Source: Desulfobacterium sp.
Lineage (GTDB): Bacteria > Desulfobacterota > Desulfobacteria > Desulfobacterales > Desulfobacteraceae
DNA length: 54,259 nt
Assembly: GCA_016342325.1 (NCBI GenBank)
Contig: JAEINR010000035.1
Span: 1 to 54,259 of the forward strand
Reading direction: 5' to 3'
Part shown: positions 19,501 to 26,169 of the stretch, one piece after another
Layout of the letters: every line of letters begins with the position of its first letter
Position numbering within the stretch: the first letter of the stretch is position 1
Position numbers and translations under genes: made by a program
Notes under the pieces: model-generated
The model's database searches: none
The model's input: the letters and a program-made list of their open reading frames with translations, nothing else
Told to the model about the DNA's origin: nothing

Positions 19501-19659
19501 TTTTGCCTTAATATGCGAAACAACAGAAACGATTCCCATGCCGGCAATGAGCAGGAACACCGCTGGGATAAGAAATTTGTATTTTATACTGATTCGCAAA
19601 AGAGAGCCTTTACTTGAATATTCTTCATTTCCAGGCGATTCATTGGGTGACCGCAACAA
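16567..19659 (-). CDS. Hybrid sensor histidine kinase with Cache and PAS
   Basis: Membrane hybrid kinase of about 1030 aa. TM1 is at about 27-48, a periplasmic double Cache-like domain at about 50-300, TM2 at about 306-328 and HAMP at about 329-382. PAS is at about 408-522 and the dimerisation domain carries phospho-acceptor His554 (MSHEIRTPL). An ATPase domain with NLVGNAVKFTEKG and DTGLGIE is followed by a receiver with Asp849 (IIIMDIRMP) and Lys at about 901. An HPt-like helical end (about 930-1025) lacks a histidine in the usual setting. It senses a periplasmic ligand and relays phosphate to an unknown regulator. The N-terminus is uncertain: 19659 is a TTG without a good ribosome site, and a TTG at about 19596 follows AAAGG. 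It lies 161 bases downstream of the ATP-grasp gene and may share its transcript. Confidence 0.9.
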   Translation of the reverse strand: MLRSPNESPGNEEYSSKGSLLRISIKYKFLIPAVFLLIAGMGIVSVVSHIKAKNALTKVIVDEIENMTHTTALSMSSWIDHRKIDIGNWSKQGVYKKALLNSFLGLTARTFANEQLKQIKQDYGFYDDIVVANLSGEIVANSDPDVVGKFNVGDREYFINALKGDIYVSNQIFKSRARGNSIFMISAPVKDKEKVVGVLFAVFDLNTLVKKFVDPIRIGKTGYAYMFLNDGLIVSNREDLKKYGRNIKDFCFGQTMLQIQNGLLECELNGKEMIASFKKLPRINGTIVVTAFKDEIFFSIKNLGRLNGMFTVVVALIVGLVIFIITNSLSRPIQEVVSGLKKMGAGHLNFRLNIKNRDEIGEIGHALNGMAQNLEISDLRIKRQNILLEKAKDDLELRVDQRTSELRIAEQKYRGIFENAVEGIFQTTLDGVILNANPSFSKILGYNSVEEMFAGKKEKKFPVSKKDSLKITHLLETEGRIVAYETRLLKKDGSWFWSSISVNKIHDEGSPGDYYEGFVIDITEGREKQKAQREWKAAKAANNAKSEFIANMSHEIRTPLNVLLGFSELLSVDLNDPKQESYIVAMRAAGKSLLTLINDILDLSKIEADKIVFNYEPVNLKLLFLEIEFIFKDKICNKGISLAVDIASDIPPLLNLDESRARQILLNLVGNAVKFTEKGSIKLTAEKKENQTLNMIDLIIKVEDTGLGIEKNQLHSIFESFKQADGQINRRYGGTGLGLAICKRLTEAMGGQIGVTSQKDVGSTFTICLKNVSILSDETRTVEKQSPGTQSGLPCFEKKKILIVDDIESNRFMLKELLIRFNQDVLEACNGQEALTMARENKPDIIIMDIRMPELDGNQVTEILKSAPDTKNIPIIAFTGDVVAKTKTSAFEKGYDSYITKPVKIGELINELYKYIGEAHFDKQKKKQAQSLHTIVRSDVLNPSDLIIKLKNEILPSCLLHKNSMIIGQIKDFSITLQQLADKHHVPQLAAFSDDLTGYADLFDITNIEKKMNDLPKIIENLIERLIQKP

Positions 19660-19820
19660 ACCAAGACCGAATTATTTTCTTTAAGCATAACGGCAACCCT
19701 TATTTGACTTGTTTTCATTAATACGAGTAACACTATCAAATCTTGAAATGGCTGTCTATAAAATCATTGGGACAAATAGACTAAAGCTGGACAGATACAA
19801 TGGCGCAATGAAAAAGGGGG

Positions 19821-21092
19821 TTATTCAATCCCCATGGCATTCAAAATTAGTTCTAACTCAGCTAATCGTTCTATATCCGGGCCCATTAGAATCACAGCAA
19901 AAGCACCTGTTTTATCCAGATTGTCGCAATTATAGGGAAATACGGATTCTGACAGTTGGCCATTAAAAAGGATGGGGCGCAACCGCTTTGAGAGCATATT
20001 AAATGAACACGGTTTTGTTTTTACTTTTATAAATTTCCAACAGGGAACGATGCCTGTCAACGCCTCAATGTTATTTACGATGAGACTGACATAGGAGGAT
20101 CCGTTAAAACGGGCATTGTTTTCAACGGGGTAAATTCCTGAATCTGTAACAATATAATCAATGCCAATGACACCCACATACCCTTGGTCTGCCATATCAT
20201 TAACAAGGCTGAGAGACGTTTTTTTTATATATTGCAATTCAGTTGAATCCGGTTCTCGCTGTTTAATTGTCGCAATATGACAGGTTCCATTTTTACAAAT
20301 CTGATCCCGTTTACCGAGATGCCGGATTTTCTTCTCCCTGGTAATGATCCACTGGTCATTTGGAGACGAAGTGACATTCAGGAAGGGTTCAATGATTATC
20401 TTTGTTACGCCAAGTTTCAAGATTTGATTGTACAGAACATGGATATCATCTCCGCTTGTTTTAAATACAAGCGACCTCCCTGTGTTATCCAAGGTTCCGC
20501 GTATCAGAACTGTAGAGGTGTCAGGCAGGTATGATTGAATGATTTCATCCATTTCAAGAACGTTTTTTTTCTCTTCCGGGTGCAAAAAAAAAACGGTATC
20601 ATCAACCATTGGAATATCCAATTGCCGGCAAACGTTTTTAAAAATTGATTTCTCGTTATATTTCCAAGTCAAAGTGGCAGGGGCGCCAAAAAGGTCAGCC
20701 CCAATTGATATAGCAGCCATTTCTTCTGCCTCACTTGAAAACCATGGGACATATACGGGTTTTTTATTCATGGCTTGAATGATTCGTTGAACCGGTTCAG
20801 GATTTTCCACAATCACCTGGGAAAGTGTTTTTTTTCTGGATGATTCACCATACGCTAGGATATGGTCGGTTCCAAGCCCCAAGGAACGTAACCAGCTCTG
20901 GTACTCCTGATCCAGATTTCCTCGCAATACCACGACATCATTTGATCGTGCAGCGGGAAGTGCCCGGTCACATTTTGAAGCAATCAGACCATTCGCCAAT
21001 GTGAATTGTGATAAATTGTCCGTGCCATATACGAGACACTCATTGTCATCATCTGATATGCATTCTCTGAACAAATTAAGCCTGTTTCTCAT
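19821..21092 (-). CDS. ATP-grasp ligase with pre-ATP-grasp domain
   Basis: 423-aa ATP-grasp enzyme. The first ~150 residues form a Rossmann-like pre-ATP-grasp part (VYGTDNLSQFTLANGLIAS, later VYVPWFSSEAEEMAAISIG). The ATP-grasp fold follows, with TWKYNEKSIFKNVCRQLDIP, the lid strand IIIEPFLNV and the metal-binding DSGIYPVENNARFNGSSY (Glu and Asn of E-N-N-A-R). The C-terminal ~60 residues resemble the tail of PGM1-like peptide ligases. It should couple a carboxylate to an amine with ATP; substrates are unknown. It starts 3 bases after the stop of the binding-protein gene, so the two are cotranscribed. No precursor peptide gene was found beside it. Confidence 0.8.
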   Translation of the reverse strand: MRNRLNLFRECISDDDNECLVYGTDNLSQFTLANGLIASKCDRALPAARSNDVVVLRGNLDQEYQSWLRSLGLGTDHILAYGESSRKKTLSQVIVENPEPVQRIIQAMNKKPVYVPWFSSEAEEMAAISIGADLFGAPATLTWKYNEKSIFKNVCRQLDIPMVDDTVFFLHPEEKKNVLEMDEIIQSYLPDTSTVLIRGTLDNTGRSLVFKTSGDDIHVLYNQILKLGVTKIIIEPFLNVTSSPNDQWIITREKKIRHLGKRDQICKNGTCHIATIKQREPDSTELQYIKKTSLSLVNDMADQGYVGVIGIDYIVTDSGIYPVENNARFNGSSYVSLIVNNIEALTGIVPCWKFIKVKTKPCSFNMLSKRLRPILFNGQLSESVFPYNCDNLDKTGAFAVILMGPDIERLAELELILNAMGIE

Positions 21093-21095
21093 TCT

Positions 21096-23108
21096 TTACT
21101 TAAAACTCCACTGGTCTGCCCTGTAGGGATATGCATAGCCAAAAGTATAGGCATTGTTCTTCCATTGGGGAATATTATCTAATTTGTTGGATATCACGGT
21201 TATCAATGGCACTTCGGCCAAGGTGCTTATGACGGACAGGTTTTCCAGGTTGATGCGGACAATCTCTTTTCCAATGGCGTTGTACCAGTCAGATCCCGGC
21301 ACCAGTGTGATAAATTCATCTCCTAATTCCCAGAGGTTCTTTACCCATACCGGGGGTTCTTCCCCCCTTTGTCCGTTGCTGTTTTTCCACTGCCACCAGG
21401 TTATGCCGGTTGTTGGATAGGCCGTGCCATAGGGCGGCATGAACGTGGTGGGAGAAGCAAAAAGAGTGTGTTCAAAAGGATTGAAGTGTGAATTTGAGAT
21501 ATCAAGGTCATTGGCAATCTGTTTTGCCCGGGATACTTTGGTGGTGACCTCTTTTAAAATTACCCGGATGCCGATTTCATCCCAGTATCCGGCAATCATT
21601 TCAGGTAGTTCATGGGACCATACGAATTGTAACGTATATTCCCAGTTAATAATAAATGGCTTGCCGTCCGGCCGCAGCCTATAGCCGTCCGAACCTCTTT
21701 TCAACCCGAGTCCATCTAAATATTTATTGGCCCTTGCAGGATCATACTGGACCATAAAGTCCTTGTCCGCGTCTGTTGCAAAAGGAATGTTGATTGGGAT
21801 AGCCTGCTGGATCTTGCAAAGATTTAGGAACAGTCTTTCGTTGATTTGTGCCCGGTTAATGGCCAGGGAAACGGCCCAGTTGAATTCCGGGGTTGCATAG
21901 ATCTTTTTTATGACCTGATCTTTATGGGTTTTGTTAAAATGGATGGCCGGTCCAAATCCTGAAATGGGCATTTGAAGGTAATAATCGCCCTTTGCCTGGT
22001 TTTTTTTGAGCAGGGGATAAGATTCCAGGGGCATGTTCTGGGATTTCTGGTCAACCCTGGCTGCAATGATTTCTTTGACCCATTCTTTTTTTTCAAAGAA
22101 CCGCTCGAGGTGATAATTAATATAGGGCAACTGATTCCCCGCCGTATCAATTTTAAAATAGTATGGGTTGGCCACAAAGACCCTCTGTTCAGGAGTGGGA
22201 GACTCTTTTAAAATGTGACTTTCAAGGGTCGGGACATCAAGCCCTGATGGCTTGTTTACAACTGCGTCCTTCCATCGGTCCCAGTAATTGCGAAATTGGG
22301 CAACCCAGTTGTCAAACCCCCGGGCTTTCGCCTGCTTGTCCGCATCAGGATTATATTTGATGTGAAACTGTTTTAAAAAATGCCCAGGTGCAAAAGAATC
22401 ATAATAGGAGCCGGTCCCACCCAGATAAAAAAGCAGTGATGTAAACGGCTTATCAAAAACGAATTGAACCGCGGTGGCATCAATTTTATGAACCCTGGGG
22501 TTAAAAGCCTTCCAGGGGTCGGGTGTGTCGGGATGAATGTCTTTGTTTAAGATAATATCATTGAGGTAGAAAAGGATGTCATCTGCGGTAAAAGGGACAC
22601 CGTCTGACCATCGGTGCCCTTTACGCAGGTAAAAAGTGATCTTGGAGCGATCCTGGTTCCATTTCCAAGATTTGGCCACATTGGGGACAATGGTCCTATT
22701 GTCCTTACTGAATCGTACAAGATTTGCCTGGCGCCATGATAGAATTTCAGACGTCCCTGATTCATATGAGAGCGCAATCCCCCTAAGCGTTCCCCCGTAC
22801 TTTCCAATTACTTTTTCAGGTATCACCACCAGGGGCTCTGCTGGGAGGCGGTCTTGAACCGACGGAAGAATTCCTTGGGTCACCTTTTCATTGAACAAAG
22901 GATTTCCCATAAACCCTATTTTTTCACCCAATACCTTTTCATAGATTGCAAGCTCCAGCTGCTGGGGAAACGTTGTCACAAGGCCGTTCATGGATTGGCT
23001 TGTGGGGTACGCTTTGGCTCCGGCCTGGGACGGCTGGCCTAAAAAGAAAGAAACAAACAGGATCAGCAAAAAACCCGAGATGACAGGGTTATCGTTTATT
23101 TTTTTCAT
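21096..23108 (-). CDS. ABC-type family 5 substrate-binding protein
   Basis: Periplasmic solute-binding protein of about 670 aa (SBP_bac_5/oligopeptide-binding group). Signal peptide MKKINDNPVISGFLLILFVS with a cleavable GQPSQAGA end, then FYLRKGHRWSDGVPFTADDI, the family signature, near residue 180. The long form (with PYINYHLERFF and a C-terminal aromatic end) resembles SBPs for large ligands. No permease or ATPase gene is nearby, so it is an orphan that may serve a distant transporter or a sensor. The ATG at 23108 gives a complete signal peptide; its ribosome site is the homopolymer G10 at 23111-23120, two bases upstream. A TTG 57 bases further upstream is in frame across that tract. It heads an operon with the ATP-grasp gene and perhaps the kinase. 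Confidence 0.88.
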   Translation of the reverse strand: MKKINDNPVISGFLLILFVSFFLGQPSQAGAKAYPTSQSMNGLVTTFPQQLELAIYEKVLGEKIGFMGNPLFNEKVTQGILPSVQDRLPAEPLVVIPEKVIGKYGGTLRGIALSYESGTSEILSWRQANLVRFSKDNRTIVPNVAKSWKWNQDRSKITFYLRKGHRWSDGVPFTADDILFYLNDIILNKDIHPDTPDPWKAFNPRVHKIDATAVQFVFDKPFTSLLFYLGGTGSYYDSFAPGHFLKQFHIKYNPDADKQAKARGFDNWVAQFRNYWDRWKDAVVNKPSGLDVPTLESHILKESPTPEQRVFVANPYYFKIDTAGNQLPYINYHLERFFEKKEWVKEIIAARVDQKSQNMPLESYPLLKKNQAKGDYYLQMPISGFGPAIHFNKTHKDQVIKKIYATPEFNWAVSLAINRAQINERLFLNLCKIQQAIPINIPFATDADKDFMVQYDPARANKYLDGLGLKRGSDGYRLRPDGKPFIINWEYTLQFVWSHELPEMIAGYWDEIGIRVILKEVTTKVSRAKQIANDLDISNSHFNPFEHTLFASPTTFMPPYGTAYPTTGITWWQWKNSNGQRGEEPPVWVKNLWELGDEFITLVPGSDWYNAIGKEIVRINLENLSVISTLAEVPLITVISNKLDNIPQWKNNAYTFGYAYPYRADQWSFK

Positions 23109-23110
23109 CA

Positions 23111-23120
23111 CCCCCCCCCC
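23111..23120 (-). repeat. G10 homopolymer at the binding-protein start
   Basis: Ten C on the plus strand, ten G in the mRNA, preceded by six A, ending two bases before the ATG of the binding-protein gene. It occupies the Shine-Dalgarno position. Tracts of this length are prone to slipped-strand changes. Confidence 0.8.
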
Positions 23121-23465
23121 TTTTTTGCGATAAAATGGAACCAAGACATCCCTATCAGATGCCAAAGCCCATTCCTGACTAAATGATTTTTAATAATTAT
23201 ACAAGTTTTTATTGAAACAAATACATCGGTTTCACGTTTATATCTCTATCTCGATGATGGTGTCTTTTTTTTTAGTATCCAGGATACAGTTTAACGTTAT
23301 TTGTAATAATATTAAAATCATTTCTATCTTTTTTGAAAATAAATTCCCAGGGCCAATATTCAAGACAACCCTTTTAAAATATGTTATAGAGCCTTTCTAA
23401 CGTTTCAAATGAAGATCAAATCGGCAATTCTAATATGTTTGATTTCAAAATAGAGGAGATGCTCC
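23121..23465. other. Divergent promoter region
   Basis: A+T-rich stretch between the binding-protein gene and the methyltransferase gene. It should contain promoters for both. I could not pick a convincing -35/-10 or sigma-54 pair. The GAGGAG ribosome site of the methyltransferase is at its right end. Confidence 0.4.
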
Positions 23466-24206
23466 ATGAGAACTGACCACGCAACCGATTTGGAAATAAC
23501 GATGGAGAACCCTGTGTTAAGGGGGGATCTGTCATTTGAAGATTACCATGAAATTCTTTCTTCGGAACCGCGAACAATCTCTGTCTCCTATCAAGACCGG
23601 CATCTTTTTGAAATTACCATTCCCCCTTCCGTTTTCAATCCAATTATCTCCCGTTCGGCACAAGCCCTGATCGATATTATTTTAAAAGGAGATATTCCCG
23701 TGGCAGGGAGTCGGTTTGTGGATCTTGGATGTGGCTGCGGCATTATCGGATTGGCTGCTGCAGAGAAGTCATCAAAATCGGTTTTATATACTGATATTAA
23801 TCCTAATATTGATTTTTTACAGTCACACCCCAAATTCAGACCCGATATCGATCGGGTGATGACGCAATCTTTTTGCGAGAAAGAGAAAGAAAATTCAGCT
23901 GATATTGTCGTCTTTTCATTACCGTCCCGGATCAGAGATCAAAAGCCAAGTGATGAAAGTGTTAAAGCAGCCTATTTAAGAGACCTTGATTTTATCCCGA
24001 CCATGATTAAAAAAATATCCCATGTGCTGGTTTCAGGGGGGCGCTTTGTTTTTTGGTATGGTATTCATCCCAATCAAATGCATTACTTTTCTCAATTTAT
24101 AATTGAATTAAGCGAATTTTTTGATCGCAATTCTTTGGCGTGTCTATTAGAGTATCAGTTCGAAGACGGATATACGTCAACCATATATTCCATAGTAAAA
24201 AAATAA
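23466..24206 (+). CDS. SAM-dependent methyltransferase
   Basis: 246-aa class I methyltransferase. Motif I is VDLGCGCGIIGLAA (about 86-99), followed by an acidic residue in LYTDIN. The motif IV position reads VVFSLPSRIRD, where HemK/RsmC-like enzymes have NPPY, so it probably belongs to that broader 'MTS' group but with a changed catalytic loop. The substrate is unknown. GAGGAG stands 6 bases before the ATG. It is transcribed away from the binding-protein/ATP-grasp operon and could modify the same compound; that link is inference from position only. Confidence 0.75.
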   Translation: MRTDHATDLEITMENPVLRGDLSFEDYHEILSSEPRTISVSYQDRHLFEITIPPSVFNPIISRSAQALIDIILKGDIPVAGSRFVDLGCGCGIIGLAAAEKSSKSVLYTDINPNIDFLQSHPKFRPDIDRVMTQSFCEKEKENSADIVVFSLPSRIRDQKPSDESVKAAYLRDLDFIPTMIKKISHVLVSGGRFVFWYGIHPNQMHYFSQFIIELSEFFDRNSLACLLEYQFEDGYTSTIYSIVKK

Positions 24207-24502
24207 AAAGGATATTAAACGGGTTGAAAAAACGTGGGCCATCCTCCGGAAAAAATGGATGCATAATTTTCGCAGTTCTTAACAACTGGTGGATTCAGGG
24301 ATAATATTTGTTGACAAAATCTCGTTACTATTTTATTTCATAAAATAATTCCTGTAATCGCAATTGGCTAAATAGTGTGATTGTGATCCATATTGATAGA
24401 ATCGCTTGATCTCGTATACCTTTAAAACACGCAAAAATCTCCGGACAGGAATAAAATTCGCTATTTTCAACCAGATAGGAACAATTTCAAGAGGTTTTTT
24501 TC
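24207..24502. other. Intergenic region before exported-protein operon
   Basis: No gene. Contains the candidate sigma-70 promoter at 24311-24339 and an AGAGG ribosome site for the next gene. Confidence 0.4.
24311..24339 (+). promoter_or_regulatory. Candidate sigma-70 promoter
   Basis: A perfect TTGACA at 24311-24316 is followed after 17 bases by TATTTC (three of six consensus bases). It is about 165 bases upstream of the exported dockerin-like protein gene and points toward it. Confidence 0.35.
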
Positions 24503-25561
24503 ATGATAAAGATCAAAGCCAGACGCTTGTTGCAACTTATTATCTTTTCGTCATTCTTTATCGCTACATGTCAGATGGCCTGGTCATGGGAGTTTTGCCA
24601 TTCTGATACGGATTATGATCAGGACGTGGATGGGGGCGATATTTATCAAGTTTCCCGGGATTTCATTTCCCAGGCAAATAGTGAAGCATTGGGACATCTG
24701 GCAAAGGAACTTGGACGCTGTGGCTGTGGTGCTTCACCTATAACGATAACTTCTCCATCGGACGGGGAAATAATTAATGCAAGATGGATTATGGTTGAAG
24801 GTACCATTGTCTTACCTTCTGATGGTGAGGCAGGAATCACCATAAACGGTGCTCCGGCAATGACTTTCAATGATCGTTTCGTGCTTAATCAATTACCTTT
24901 AAGCCAGGGAAACAATATTGTTACGGTCCGGGCGGCAAATGTGACTGGAGAGACGATAACGCGTTCAATCTCCGTAAATGCCGCATGGCCGGAGCATTAT
25001 GTCCGACTTGATGCGGATGTGGACTCCGGTCTTTCTCCTTTCGTATCGAAATTATATGTTAACACGGATTTTGATTTTTCAAGTGCAGCTGTTATCACGC
25101 CCAGTGGTCCGGGACCGGTCACCTTCCTTGAAAACGATAAAGATCGTTTCAAAATTGAAATGACAACACCGGGCGTTTATTATCTCACAGCGTCTGCTCC
25201 AGGTCCGCAAAGCACGACTTATTCTGATACCCTGTGCATGATCGCAATGGATGAAACGGCTCTGGATACTTTACTCAGAGCCAAATGGCAGAAAATGCTG
25301 GGAAGTCTGAGTGCCGGAGATACAGGAACTGCCGCTGCCTGTATTGCATCGGGTGTCAGGGGTACATATCAATACAATTTTGATCTATTAAGCAGCCATT
25401 TAGGTGCTTTTGCGGACAGCTTTCATGATATGCAGTTGATTCGCATTGCCGGATCAAAAGCAGAATATAATGTCCAGGGAAATCAATCGGGTACAATGTA
25501 TTCCTTTTATGTGGTTTTTATAAAAGATAATGATGGTATTTGGCGGATAAGTTTTTTTTGA
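24503..25561 (+). CDS. Exported protein with calcium-type loop and Ig-like domain
   Basis: 352 aa, secreted. The signal peptide covers about 1-28 (ends CQMAWSW). Residues 35-50, DTDYDQDVDGGDIYQV, form an Asp-rich loop like a dockerin/EF-hand calcium site. Residues about 79-160 resemble the glucodextranase-B beta domain: ITSPSDGEIINARWIMVEG then ITINGAPA and GNNIVTVRA. A second beta region lies at about 165-250, and the C-terminal ~100 residues (KWQKMLGSLSAGDT to IWRISFF) look like a small SnoaL/NTF2-type fold. No enzyme motif was found. It is followed within about 20 bases by a lipoprotein gene, then a phospholipase C-like gene, so all three probably act at the cell surface. Confidence 0.7.
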   Translation: MIKIKARRLLQLIIFSSFFIATCQMAWSWEFCHSDTDYDQDVDGGDIYQVSRDFISQANSEALGHLAKELGRCGCGASPITITSPSDGEIINARWIMVEGTIVLPSDGEAGITINGAPAMTFNDRFVLNQLPLSQGNNIVTVRAANVTGETITRSISVNAAWPEHYVRLDADVDSGLSPFVSKLYVNTDFDFSSAAVITPSGPGPVTFLENDKDRFKIEMTTPGVYYLTASAPGPQSTTYSDTLCMIAMDETALDTLLRAKWQKMLGSLSAGDTGTAAACIASGVRGTYQYNFDLLSSHLGAFADSFHDMQLIRIAGSKAEYNVQGNQSGTMYSFYVVFIKDNDGIWRISFF

Positions 25562-25583
25562 AGATTTAAATTGAGGTGTTCAT

Positions 25584-26168
25584 ATAAAAAAAACTCTATC
25601 AAATCTTGTCTGCTTTTGTTTCCTTTTAACCAGTTTTCTTATGCTTGGGTGTGGCGTTAAGCAGATGGTTAAAGGTATAGTTATAGATGCAAAAACAAAA
25701 ATGCCTTTGTCAGGTGCTGCTGTCGGTATTCAGTGGACGCATTATAAAATAGGACCTCCGGGTTTGCCAACTCCCAAGGATATTATAGACACCGCACAAC
25801 GTTTAACAGATTCCAGGGGTTCTTTTGAAGTCCCCAAATATTATGGCCTTGGCCGCAGCTATGATATGGGTATTTATAAAGAAGGGTATATTTGCTGGAG
25901 CAGTTATGAAATCTTCAATCCTGAGGGTGAAACCTATGAAGCGATGTATAAAGAAAGAGCTAAATATCCTTTGAATGATGGAATGATCATTGAACTACAA
26001 CCCATCGAGGGGCCCATTCCTTTGTTTGAACATGCAAATTTTATTGGCGTGGTGGGAACAAGGGTGACCTTGGGATCAAAATTTGGTCCATTTGATCAAG
26101 CGATACAGCCGGAAAAAGAAAGATTTAGAAGGATGCAAAGACAAAGAAAGAAAAATAGGGAAAAATGA
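25584..26168 (+). CDS. Lipoprotein with carboxypeptidase-regulatory-like domain
   Basis: About 195 aa. From codon ATA at 25584 the frame reads IKKTLSNLVCFCFLLTSF then LMLGC, a textbook lipoprotein signal peptide with its lipobox Cys. No ATG, GTG or TTG lies between the in-frame TGA at 25572 and the internal ATG at 25641, and the latter would cut the signal peptide away. GAGG stands 7 bases before the ATA, so an AUA start (or a recent ATG-to-ATA change) is the best reading. The mature part begins VKGIVIDAKTKMPLSGAAV and contains DSRGSFEVPKYY, the carboxypeptidase regulatory-like beta-sandwich pattern. The C-terminus is basic. The next gene starts two bases after the stop. Confidence 0.7.
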   Translation: MKKTLSNLVCFCFLLTSFLMLGCGVKQMVKGIVIDAKTKMPLSGAAVGIQWTHYKIGPPGLPTPKDIIDTAQRLTDSRGSFEVPKYYGLGRSYDMGIYKEGYICWSSYEIFNPEGETYEAMYKERAKYPLNDGMIIELQPIEGPIPLFEHANFIGVVGTRVTLGSKFGPFDQAIQPEKERFRRMQRQRKKNREK

Positions 26169-26169
26169 T

